NCBI GenBank assembly: GCA_026389315.1
Contig: JAPLIC010000080.1
Span: forward strand, 1 to 41,801
DNA: 41,801 bases
Direction of reading: 5' to 3'
Origin: Cyanobacteriota bacterium
Lineage (GTDB): Bacteria; Cyanobacteriota; Cyanobacteriia; PCC-6307; Cyanobiaceae
The position numbers were made by a program, and so were the translations under genes. Shown in pieces: positions 31,803-39,707 of the stretch (position 1 is the stretch's first letter; each line of letters starts with the position of its first letter). The notes under the pieces are model-generated. The model saw only the letters and a list, made by a program, of their open reading frames with translations, was not told the DNA's origin and did no database searches.

Positions 31803-33687
31803 TTATTCCTCCAACCCCTTAAACACCGCATCATCCGGATCCTTGTAGAATTCAACCGAGATTTTGGTCCAGAGTTCATCGGGTAGGTCGTTGAGCCCGC
31901 GGCGGGCTGAGACGGGCATCAGCAGCACCTTGGCCTGCTTCTCCACGGCCAGCTCGGCGATGGCGATGGCGTTGGGGATCATCTCAAGGGAAACCCCCAG
32001 GTTGAGGGAGCCCACGATGATGGTGCCGCCGCGGGTGTTGCGGTCTAGCAGACCGCCGACCAGGGCCAGCATCACCGGTAGGCCAAGGCCGGCACCGCTG
32101 CGGTCGTTGTCCATGGCCCGCAGCTGGATCGAGAACTCATGGCCGCGGGGGTCGAGGTCGCCCAACAGGTTCTTGGCTCGGGCATAGACGTTTTGCTCAC
32201 CCACCTTGGTGCTTTCGCGAAAGGCAGGGGGCACGGGCTGGTTGAGGATCTTGACGCCGCTGCCGGGCCCCACCGCCACTTCGATCCGGTAAAGGCTGGG
32301 GCCGGTTTCACCGCTGCCGGGGCTGATCGCCCACACCTGGCCGGGCGGCAGGGGATCACCATCAATGGCGTCGTCACTGTGAAGTTCGGGGGTCGCCACG
32401 AACTTCTCCACCCCATCGAGGCCGAGGGTGTAGCTGAAGTGGGTGTTGCGGAACTCGCTCTTGAGGCAACGCTTCTGCTGTTCCTTGACGCGGCGGCGTG
32501 ATTCCAGCGCCAGGCGCACGATCCATTCGAGATCCTCGTCCGGGATCTCCATCTGAGGATCGGGGAACAGCAGCTTGATCAGGGCGCTCACGGTCTTGTT
32601 GACCCCCTCGATGTCGCGGCCGTCACGCATCTCGCGCGGCAGGGGGCTGAGCAGGTGGCCGATGCGCTGCTGCTGCTGCTCCACATCGACATCGAAGTTG
32701 TCCACCATCACAATCCCGCCCTCGGCGCGGATGCTCTCCTTGCCGCGGCTGAATTCACCGGAGGCCATGTAGCCCTTGAGGATGTTGACGCCGTCCTTCT
32801 GATCGAACGAGACGCCGGCCACCTCGTCGAAGCAGACCACGTCGTATTGGCAAACCAGGCCGCGCTGGCCGTTGCCGTTGTTGACGAACATCTTGGCGAC
32901 GGTGGCCTTACCGCCTGAGATCAGGTGGGAGTAGGGCGAGATCTGCTGGAACAAGTAGCTCTTGCCCGTGCCGCGAGGCCCCAGCTCCACCAGGTTGAAG
33001 TTGCGCTCCACAAAGGGAGCCATGCGCAGCAGCACGACCATCTTGGCCCGCCCATCGAGGGCGGTGGGTTCAAGGCCGATCGAGCGGATCAGGAAGTCGC
33101 GCCACTCGTCTGTGCTGAAAGTAGCTCGGCCCTTGGCCAGGATCCCCAGCACGTTGGGGTTGGACATCTGGATCGGCCGCAGCCCGGCGATGCGGAACGG
33201 TCGGCCGTTGCGCTCCTGGGCGATCACCGGGTCGTATTCCAGGGAAACCTCGGCATAGAAGCCATCGGTGAGCATGCGCTCGTTGGAACGCACCAGTTCG
33301 TCGTCGATCTGGGCGTCCTTGATGGCGAGGCTGGGCACCTCGGCCATGTAGGAATCGCTGCGGGTGTCGAGGCGGGCCCGCACAATGTCGATGATCTTGA
33401 CGCTGCCTTGATCGCGGCAGCGGGCCTTGAACAGCTCCTCATCGCCGGTGCGCACGGGTGCGCCCCTTGAGCTGCTTTTTGACAATTTGAAGGCCTTCTT
33501 CGATTTCAGCGGGATCGGTGCTGGCGCAGTAGCGGCCCAGCAGGAACTCCACCACGTAGGTGGGGATTGGGTATTGGCGGGAGTATTTGCGCACCAGGTC
33601 CTTGCGGACCAGGAAGCCAGCGAAGGCCTTGGCGCCGAGTTGATCGAGATGGTCCAGCTCGCTGGTGGCAGCTGGTGTGGTGGTCAT
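31803..33687 (-). pseudogene. brxL: BREX Lon-like protein BrxL, single-base frameshift
   Basis: Two frames give one BrxL of about 627 residues. Frame A (from the ATG at 33687) is the N-terminal domain: LGAKAFAGFLVRKDLVRKYS, then VVEFLLGRYCAS. Frame B carries DEELFKARCRDQGSVKIIDI, DDELVRSNERMLTDGFYAEV, the Walker A segment ELGPRGTGKSYLFQQISPYS, FDEVAG, and the C-terminal Lon-like domain (EFSIQLRAMDNDRSGAGLGL, VGSLNLGVS, PVSARRGLNDLPDE). Removing one C from the CCC near 33454 reads KGRTVRTGDEELFK, as expected. BrxL is the ATPase/DNA-binding component of type I BREX phage defence. No brxA, brxB, brxC, pglX or pglZ is in the window, so it is solitary. The start overlaps the vapC stop by 4 bases. 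Confidence 0.88.
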
Positions 33688-34109
33688 GGCAACACCTCCA
33701 GCTGAAGAAGTTGGGCGGCCTGATTTAGTCGACGGTCGTAGCAGGCGAAGGTCAGGGGAAGGTCCATTTGCTCGTGCAGGTTGTGGGCCGCAGCCAGTTG
33801 AACGCTGTCGTAGCCGCGCATGCCAAATGCTTCTGCATACATACCGGCTTTTTCGACCAGCGGCTGGGTGACATCAGCAATCACAAAGTCAGGCCAAGCC
33901 TGCTCAAACATAGATCGAGCCTGGGCTAATCCAGACTGGCTGGCACCCTTGAAGCGAGTGCGCTGGGCCAATGCGGCCATCGACTCAGCCCAGGTGATCC
34001 TGCAGACCGCAATTCCTTGTGAAAAAGAATGTGCCTTGATCATGCCTTCGCTGCCCTGCTCGTCGATGAAAAGCTTGAGAAGTGCTGACGTATCACAAAA
34101 AAGGATCAC
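33684..34109 (-). CDS. vapC: VapC-type PIN-domain toxin
   Basis: A 141-residue PIN nuclease. MILFCDTSALLKLFIDEQGS gives the first catalytic Asp, CRITWAESMAAL the conserved Glu, and GYDSVQLAAAH the third acidic site, with FACYDRRLNQAA at the end. PIN toxins cut tRNA, rRNA or mRNA and are held in check by a cognate antitoxin. The start is a GTG at 34109, five bases after the full-length vapB stop (34115). The last four bases overlap the brxL ATG, a sign of coupled translation. The toxin frame is open while its antitoxin is truncated, so either the toxin is weak, another antitoxin rescues it, or the TAG is recent. Confidence 0.92.
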   Translation of the reverse strand: MILFCDTSALLKLFIDEQGSEGMIKAHSFSQGIAVCRITWAESMAALAQRTRFKGASQSGLAQARSMFEQAWPDFVIADVTQPLVEKAGMYAEAFGMRGYDSVQLAAAHNLHEQMDLPLTFACYDRRLNQAAQLLQLEVLP

Positions 34110-34114
34110 AGTGT

Positions 34115-34486
34115 CTAACCACGATCCTCGATCACGATGTCACTCATCAGTGGGCCACCATCATTCAGCTTGACGGGTGGTGGAATCACAGGGTTTTGCC
34201 CGCTCCAGCTGATCAGGCCAGCATCAATCGCCTACTGCAGCGGATTGGTGGATGTTGGCTCCGCTGGCTTGACAGCGGTGATCCGGGCGATCGGCTTGCG
34301 GTGGGAGGTGACCTCCACCACCTCGCCCGCCTGCACCCGGCCAAGCCATTCGGAGAGGTGGGTCTTGAGATCGCGGACAGACACCTGGCTTGCGACTACT
34401 TCCGAAATGATTGCCGCAGCAATTGAGACCACACCAGCCCGATTGGCGTGGGACTGCCACCACCGCTGCTTCTTCAAGCTCTTCAT
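34115..34486 (-). pseudogene. vapB: Phd/YefM-type antitoxin VapB with in-frame TAG
   Basis: The antitoxin core SVRDLKTHLSEWLGRVQAGE and SHRKPIARITAVKP is a Phd/YefM DNA-binding N-terminus. The frame stops at a TAG (34232-34234) after TSTNPLQ, but the same frame continues as AIDAGLISWSGQNPVIPPPV and LMSDIVIEDRG to a stop at 34115, which is the toxin-binding tail of this family. The usual ATG (MASQVSV) is also gone: the DNA reads GTA GTC GCA AGC CAG GTG, leaving a GTG at 34384 or an ATG at 34486 as starts. As written, only a short DNA-binding part of 50-84 residues is made. Confidence 0.82.
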
Positions 34487-34726
34487 CCTTCACCAACCGG
34501 CGGGCGTCGGCGTCGATCGGTAGCAGCCAGTTGCCTCCATCGTCATAGGTGTTACTGCCGCCGTTCTTTAACGCAGGCGGCACCGTTGGGGTGGGTTGGG
34601 GGGGGCTCAGGCACCGCCCAGCCAGGGCCCTGCATGGCCCCAAAACCAAGACTTAGTTTAATGCTCTATCCCATGGCCGTCATGAAGGAGCCCCTGACAA
34701 AACGGCACCGGGCCGTCCAGCTTCTG

Positions 34727-34985
34727 GTGAACATCCACCAGGCCAAAACCCATCTCTTCCAGCTGCTGCAGGAAGTGGAGCAGGGCCAGGAGACGGCTGC
34801 CGCAGCCGGTGGTGGAGCGGGTGCAGGCGCCGCAGGCGGAGAAGTTCGTGAGCCAGGCAACGTTGTGGGAGGTGGCGATCAAGGTGTCGATCGGGTGGCT
34901 GCAGGTGGATCTGCTGGAGCCGATAAGGTCATGTCATCGATGGGCACGTGGGGGTTGCCGGCCATGGCTTGGTCGGTGCATTAGT
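34727..34985 (+). pseudogene. Second, fused vapB-vapC fossil
   Basis: VNIHQAKTHLFQLLQEVEQG (plus strand from 34727) is the N-terminus of a Phd-type antitoxin. Right after it, in another frame, RLPQPVVERVQAP and FVSQATLWEVAIKVSIG match the middle of a VapC PIN toxin (family text ...RLPQAVRERI...FVSEASLWEIAIKASLG). An internal deletion has joined antitoxin start to toxin middle and the ends are lost. It is a different vapBC family from the one at 33684 and on the opposite strand. Confidence 0.7.
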
Positions 34986-35141
34986 TGAAACAGGCTTTAT
35001 AGAATTTGCGCCCCATCAATCATGCCAAGTTAAATGATTTCAGCGGCAGGATGCAACCCCAAACCATCATTACGGTCCCCATGGCTTACCAAGCCATGCC
35101 GCGTCCTAAGCTGGCCCCATGCTGATCCCCTGTTTGATCCG

Positions 35142-35666
35142 ATGGCCCATAGTGAGCAAGGCCATAGCGAGCAAGGGGAGTTGAGCCTTTTGGCGTCAGG
35201 CCCTGAATCCCTATCGGTGGCGCCTGCCGCCCCCCAGGCGCCGTTGGAATGCAAAGGCATCCGCTCCACCCAGGATTTCCCCGCTGATCCCAGCGCCCTG
35301 AGCCGGGAGCAGATCGAGCACCACTACCAGGCGATGCGCAACAGCCACGCCTCGCTGACGCGCTCCCGGGGCCAGCTGCAGCGCCGTTCCAGGGAGCTCT
35401 CAGTGGCGCGGGATCAGTTCTTGGAAACCCTGCGACGCTACGAGAGTCGCTTGATGGAGCTGGGGCAGGAGCGGGCGGACGCCCTGCGCATCGCCCAGGA
35501 CATGCACCGGGAACTGGAGGCCTTCGAGGACAAGCAACAGGCCCTTGATGGTGTGCTCAAGGAACTAGATGCCGCCAAGGAGGAGGCGGGCTACTGGAGC
35601 ATCTTCAATATCACCAGGCTGATCGAGCGCATGCGCAGCCTGCTGCGCGGCGGCAGCGAAGGCTGA
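35142..35666 (+). CDS. Coiled-coil hypothetical protein
   Basis: A 174-residue protein from the ATG at 35142 (MAHSEQGHSEQGELSLLASG); HSEQG is duplicated. Residues about 65-160 form a long heptad-rich coiled coil (REQIEHHYQAMRNSHASLTR, SRELSVARDQFLETLRRYES, ALDGVLKELDAAKEEAG), followed by an amphipathic C-terminus (FNITRLIERMRSLLRGG). Function unknown; it looks like a small structural or adaptor protein. The stop overlaps the next start as TGATG, so the pair is translationally coupled and probably acts together. Confidence 0.7.
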   Translation: MAHSEQGHSEQGELSLLASGPESLSVAPAAPQAPLECKGIRSTQDFPADPSALSREQIEHHYQAMRNSHASLTRSRGQLQRRSRELSVARDQFLETLRRYESRLMELGQERADALRIAQDMHRELEAFEDKQQALDGVLKELDAAKEEAGYWSIFNITRLIERMRSLLRGGSEG

Positions 35667-36172
35667 TGGGAGATCTGAGCGATCGCTTCGGTGCGCTGAT
35701 GGCGCGCATGGCCAAGGGTGATGCGGAGCTGTTCCGCACCGTGGGCGAACAGAACGCCGCAATCCGTGAGCTGGTGGAGGAAGTGGCTCCGGCGCTTCCG
35801 GCCGAGACCAAGACGGCAGCAGCTCTGCAGGCAGCACCCCCATCCCTCCTGCCTCCGGAGCAGTGCCATCCAAAAGCCCTCAAGGCCCGTTTCGGATCCG
35901 CCGCAGCCGCCCACACCCATCTGGAAACAATCCTGGGCCCTGCTCCCAGCAAAAAGAAAACCTGGGACTATCTGAGCAGCGTGTTTGCCAGCGGAAGCTG
36001 GCCCGCCCCAGCCCAGGCGCTAACAAGGCCGGCAGCTGGACGGGGTAGTGGCGCTGGTGCTCGTGGCGAGGAAGCGCTGGCCCAGTTGGAGACGCGACTG
36101 CTGCAGCGGATCGACCAGCTGGAGGATCGCCTGATCGCGGTTCTGGAAAAGGTGCTCCAAGGCGAGAGCTGA
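35666..36172 (+). CDS. Hypothetical partner protein with C-terminal helix
   Basis: A 168-residue protein. It has an N-terminal helix (LSDRFGALMARMAKGDAELF) and ELVEEVAPALPAETKTAA, an Ala/Pro-rich linker, a central motif HLETILGPAPSKKKTWDYLS, and a C-terminal coiled coil (ALAQLETRLLQRIDQLEDRL). Family unknown. It is coupled to the preceding coiled-coil gene through a 1-base overlap. Two coupled coiled-coil proteins suggest a hetero-oligomer; no enzymatic motif is visible. Confidence 0.65.
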   Translation: MGDLSDRFGALMARMAKGDAELFRTVGEQNAAIRELVEEVAPALPAETKTAAALQAAPPSLLPPEQCHPKALKARFGSAAAAHTHLETILGPAPSKKKTWDYLSSVFASGSWPAPAQALTRPAAGRGSGAGARGEEALAQLETRLLQRIDQLEDRLIAVLEKVLQGES

Positions 36173-36322
36173 GCTGCTTCAAGGTTGGGGCCAGCAGCGC
36201 TTCCGTCAGGCCGATCAAAAGCGGCACATTCTCAAAAATCATGGCCAGTCTGCCCAGCTGCCTAGATCAATTTCTGGGCTGATTTGCCGGCTTGCCTATA
36301 TTTCATGCCTTACTGAAAGTTG

Positions 36323-36349
36323 GGGTGCCGCAGACTTGCTGCGGCACCC
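36323..36349 (-). terminator. Hairpin downstream of fasciclin gene
   Basis: GGGTGCCGCA / TGCGGCACCC, a perfect 10-bp stem with a 7-base loop, 22 bases after the fasciclin stop. The following minus-strand sequence (CAACTTTC) has only a weak T run, so it may act as a 3'-end stabiliser or weak terminator. Confidence 0.5.
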
Positions 36350-36371
36350 GTTCAATCCGCCGGGCAGCAGA

Positions 36372-36881
36372 TCATTTCGGCAGCAGCACGGTGTCGATCA
36401 CGTGGATGGTGCCGTTGGTCGTTGCGATGTCGGCCTTGACGACGGTGGCGCCGTTAATAAAGACCTTGCCACCAAGGGTCTTGATCATGACCGATTGACC
36501 GTTCAAGGTCTTTGCGCCCTTGAGCTTGACGACATCGGCAGCTTTCACATTCCCGGCTACAACGTGATAGGTGAGAATGGAAGTTAGCTTCTGCTTGTTC
36601 TCAGGCTTGAGAAGGGACTCCACCGTGCCGGCAGGCAGCTTGGCGAAGGCTTCATCGGTGGGTGCAAAAACGGTAAAGGGGCCTTTACCCTTCAGGGTCT
36701 CAACGAGCCCGGCCGCATTCAGCGCCGTCGTGAGCGTCTTGAAGCTGCCCGCAGCAACAGCCGTCTCAACGATGTCCTTAGTGGGTAATGGGGAACTTCC
36801 TGCAAAAGCAGTTGTCGAAGCCAACAGGCTCAGAGATAGGCCAGCGACGCTTGCGCGCAGGGAGCGATTGATGGCTAACAT
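36372..36881 (-). CDS. Exported fasciclin (FAS1) domain protein
   Basis: A 169-residue protein with a signal peptide ([20 protein letters not shown], cleavage about residue 27) and one FAS1 domain: [35 protein letters not shown] (H1 motif), [11 protein letters not shown], then [20 protein letters not shown] (H2 motif). FAS1 proteins mediate adhesion at the surface. The start touches the end of the carbonic-anhydrase relic at base 36881, so its promoter lies inside that relic. Confidence 0.93.
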   Translation of the reverse strand: MLAINRSLRASVAGLSLSLLASTTAFAGSSPLPTKDIVETAVAAGSFKTLTTALNAAGLVETLKGKGPFTVFAPTDEAFAKLPAGTVESLLKPENKQKLTSILTYHVVAGNVKAADVVKLKGAKTLNGQSVMIKTLGGKVFINGATVVKADIATTNGTIHVIDTVLLPK

Positions 36882-37309
36882 TAGGTGCGGTAATTGACTG
36901 GGGAATTTTTGTCCTGATTTAATCTAGGAGCACTGCGGGGGTGACTGCGCACCGATGACGACCCCCGCCCGGTGTTTGGCCTCTGCCGCCTGCCTGGTGG
37001 CCGACCTGTCCATTGAACCGGGACAACCGCCAGATGGGCCACCGCATACTCCAGCGAGCCGATCGCCGCCGTGGTGCTCATCGTGCCGGCGTTGCGCACG
37101 ACGAACAGATCACCGAAGCCGGTGTCGAAGAGCAGCTCCACCGGCATCCGGGAATCGGCGCATCCGAGCACGGCGGCGATCGGATGCTGGGCGCTCTCAA
37201 CCTCCAGCATCCGCTCCCGACTGCTGTGGGGGTGCCTGGACAAACCGGCGAGAAAGCGCTCGTGGCCGCAGCGCAGCTCCTGCAACACTGCCATCGGGAT
37301 CGGATTCAT
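36881..37309 (-). pseudogene. Truncated beta-carbonic anhydrase
   Basis: The first ~93 residues are a clear beta-carbonic anhydrase: LQELRCGHERFLAGLSRHP, AVLGCADSRMPVELLFDTGF (zinc Cys and the Asp-Arg dyad), DLFVVRNAGTMSTTAAIGSL and EYAVAHL. There the family should continue into GVPLVVVLGHEGCGA with the other zinc ligands. Instead the text turns to low-complexity Arg/Pro/Ser and stops. A different frame just downstream reads TRQAAEAKHRAGVVIGA, which could be a C-terminal scrap. Without the His/Cys ligands the product cannot be catalytic. A central deletion is the simplest explanation. Confidence 0.75.
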
Positions 37310-37517
37310 GGCTTGCGCAGGGATCCATGGCGGAATCGGTTCAGGGTTGACATCGCTCTGCAGAGGTTGGCCGCGAGGTTTTGGCTTGATGACGGCAGCA
37401 ATGGCCGCCTTCTTTGGCAGCTCCAGGGCCGTGGCCTACCACCAATCCCGCCAATGGTTGCAATGCCTACAAACCATCAGAAGCGGCGCACTACCATGGC
37501 CAGAAGGCCGGTACATC

Positions 37518-39707
37518 ATGGATCTCTCAGGGGTCAATCCGGCCCAGATGTTTTTGCGGCTTTTACGAGGTTCTTCCGGCCAGCTAAGCATCAAATCCAA
37601 GCTGATTTTGATGTTGTTACTGGTCAGTGGATTTTCGACGCTGTTTACCGCCGTACTCGGTTATAAAAGCGGCCAGATCAACCTCACTGACAGGGTCTAT
37701 AACCAGCTTACAAGCGTACGAGCCTCCAAGGCCTCCCAAATCGAAGCCTATTTTCGCCATATTGAGAACCATACCCTCACCCTCAGCGAAGACCTATCCA
37801 TCGTAGCCGCAGTCCAGGAGTTTGATGCGGCCTACCAACAGCTTGGAGCCATGGCCCTGCCGCCCAACTCAATGCAAGCCTTGGAGCAATACTACTGCAA
37901 AGAGTTTCTACCCCGCCTGGATAAGTTTCACTCAGGCATTCCCATTCTTGAATCCTATTTGGTCAATACGTCGGCCTCCCGATATCTTCAATATCATTAC
38001 ATTGCGGCCAATCCCAATCCGGTTTCCCGCAAGCAGTTGCTCAATGGGGCAAACGATGGCACCGCCTACAGCCGGGTGCACAGTCTCTATCACCCAATCT
38101 TTCGCAATATCGTTTCTAAGTTTGGTTATTATGATATGTTTCTGATCAATCCCCAGGGGCAGATCGTTTACACCGTCTTTAAAGAGACAGATTTCGGCAG
38201 TGATCTGCAGAATGGTCCCTACAGAGATAGCAACCTGGCCGGATTGATTCGCCAGGTGATTGCCACCAAGGAAAAGGGGTTCACCGAACTGGCGGATTTC
38301 GCCGCCTATGCCCCCTCCTATGGCGCCCCCGCCTCCTTCATCGCCGCACCGATCTACAACGGCTCCCGGCTGGTGGGGGTGTTGGCCTTCCAGGTGCCCG
38401 CCGACGAGATCAACAACGTCATGACCGGCAATCAGTCGTGGCAAAAGGATGGTCTTGGCAGCACGGGTCAAACGTTCCTGGTGGGCAGCGATTCGCTGAT
38501 GCGTTCCGCCTCCCGCTCCCATCTCGACGATCCCAACGCCTTCCTGGCCCAGTTGCGCTCGCGCGGCTTCAAGGAGGAGGCCATCGCTCGCCTGCGCCAG
38601 TACGGCACCACGATCCTGCAGCAGCCGGTGACCACCCCGGCGGTCGCCCGGGCCCTGGCCGGCGGCACCGGCACGATGCAGGTGGTGGATTACCGAGGCA
38701 AGGCCGTGCTCAGTTCCTATGCGCCTCTGAGCATCAAGGGCCTGGACTGGGTGATCCTGGCGCAGATGGATCTCGATGAAGCCTATGCGCCCATCTATGC
38801 CTTCCAGCGCCAGATCCTGATCACCGCCACCCTGCTGATGCTGCTGGTCACCCTGCTGGCGATGGCCCTGGCCCACCTGTTCAACAAGCCGATCCAGCAT
38901 CTGATCGACAGCGCCCGCCGGGTATCGGCCGGTGAACTCGCCAGCATTCCGGTGTCCAATTCCGCCGATGAATTCGGCGAGCTGAGCCGCTCCTTCAATG
39001 CCGTGGTCCAGAGCCTGCAGACCCAGACGGCCCTGGTGGACCATAAAAACCAGGAAAACGAGCGGCTGCTGCTGAGCGTCTTTCCCGCCGCCATCGCCCG
39101 GCGCTTGCAGCGGGGCGAGACCCAGATCGCCGAGGAGGTCACCAACGTGGCCGTGCTGTTTGCCGATCTCAAGGGGTTCTCGCGGCTGGTGACCTCCCTC
39201 AGTGCCCACGATTCCCTCGCCATTCTCAACGAACTGGTCGCCGCCTTCGACGACGTGGCCGAACGCTTTGGCCTGGAGAAGGTGAAAACGATCGGCGACA
39301 GCTACCTGGCGGTGTGCGGCCTTTCCGTGCCCTACCTGGACCACGACAAGCGGGCGATCGACGGCGCCATCGAGATGCTCGGCATCCTGCGGCGCTTCAA
39401 ACTGGAGCGCGGCTTCCAGCTCTCCATCCAGATCGGCATCCACTCCGGCGACATCATCGCCGGCATCGTCGGCAAGTCGAAGGTGGTCTACGACGTCTGG
39501 GGCGAAACGGTGAAGCGCTCCCATGGCCTCAGCCAGAGCTGTCCCCCAGGTTCGGTGCTGGTGTCTGAGGTGGTGCAGCATCGCCTCGCCGACCTCTACC
39601 ACTTCGAACCGATGCCCCTGGGCGAGAACGGCCAGCCGGGGCTGCGGAGCTGGCGGCTGCTCAGCACCTCCCTGCCGGTCACCAGGGAGACGATGGCCAG
39701 CCCATGA
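37518..39707 (+). CDS. Cache-HAMP class III nucleotidyl cyclase
   Basis: A 729-residue membrane receptor cyclase. TM1 (SKLILMLLLVSGFSTLFTAV, about 27-50), a periplasmic dCache sensor (about 55-425), TM2 (ILITATLLMLLVTLLAMALA, about 432-455), HAMP (NKPIQHLIDSARRVSAGELA) and a catalytic domain from about 543. Present: VAVLFADLKGFSRLV (metal Asp 1), EKVKTIGDSYLAVCGL (adenine-type Lys and metal Asp 2), IQIGIHSGDIIAGIVG, and YDVWG (adenine-type Asp). Absent: in GETVKRSHGLSQSCPPG, the family's VNxASR is VKRSHG, so the transition-state Asn is Lys and the Arg is Gly. Start by ATG at 37518; longer frames overlap the relic carbonic anhydrase. The stop overlaps the channel ATG (ATGA). Confidence 0.9.
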   Translation: MDLSGVNPAQMFLRLLRGSSGQLSIKSKLILMLLLVSGFSTLFTAVLGYKSGQINLTDRVYNQLTSVRASKASQIEAYFRHIENHTLTLSEDLSIVAAVQEFDAAYQQLGAMALPPNSMQALEQYYCKEFLPRLDKFHSGIPILESYLVNTSASRYLQYHYIAANPNPVSRKQLLNGANDGTAYSRVHSLYHPIFRNIVSKFGYYDMFLINPQGQIVYTVFKETDFGSDLQNGPYRDSNLAGLIRQVIATKEKGFTELADFAAYAPSYGAPASFIAAPIYNGSRLVGVLAFQVPADEINNVMTGNQSWQKDGLGSTGQTFLVGSDSLMRSASRSHLDDPNAFLAQLRSRGFKEEAIARLRQYGTTILQQPVTTPAVARALAGGTGTMQVVDYRGKAVLSSYAPLSIKGLDWVILAQMDLDEAYAPIYAFQRQILITATLLMLLVTLLAMALAHLFNKPIQHLIDSARRVSAGELASIPVSNSADEFGELSRSFNAVVQSLQTQTALVDHKNQENERLLLSVFPAAIARRLQRGETQIAEEVTNVAVLFADLKGFSRLVTSLSAHDSLAILNELVAAFDDVAERFGLEKVKTIGDSYLAVCGLSVPYLDHDKRAIDGAIEMLGILRRFKLERGFQLSIQIGIHSGDIIAGIVGKSKVVYDVWGETVKRSHGLSQSCPPGSVLVSEVVQHRLADLYHFEPMPLGENGQPGLRSWRLLSTSLPVTRETMASP

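Noticed and set aside
31803..34486. A complete BREX system
   Set aside because: Only brxL is present. No methyltransferase, PglZ or BrxC-like ATPase frame exists in the flanks, so the system is solitary brxL, not BREX.
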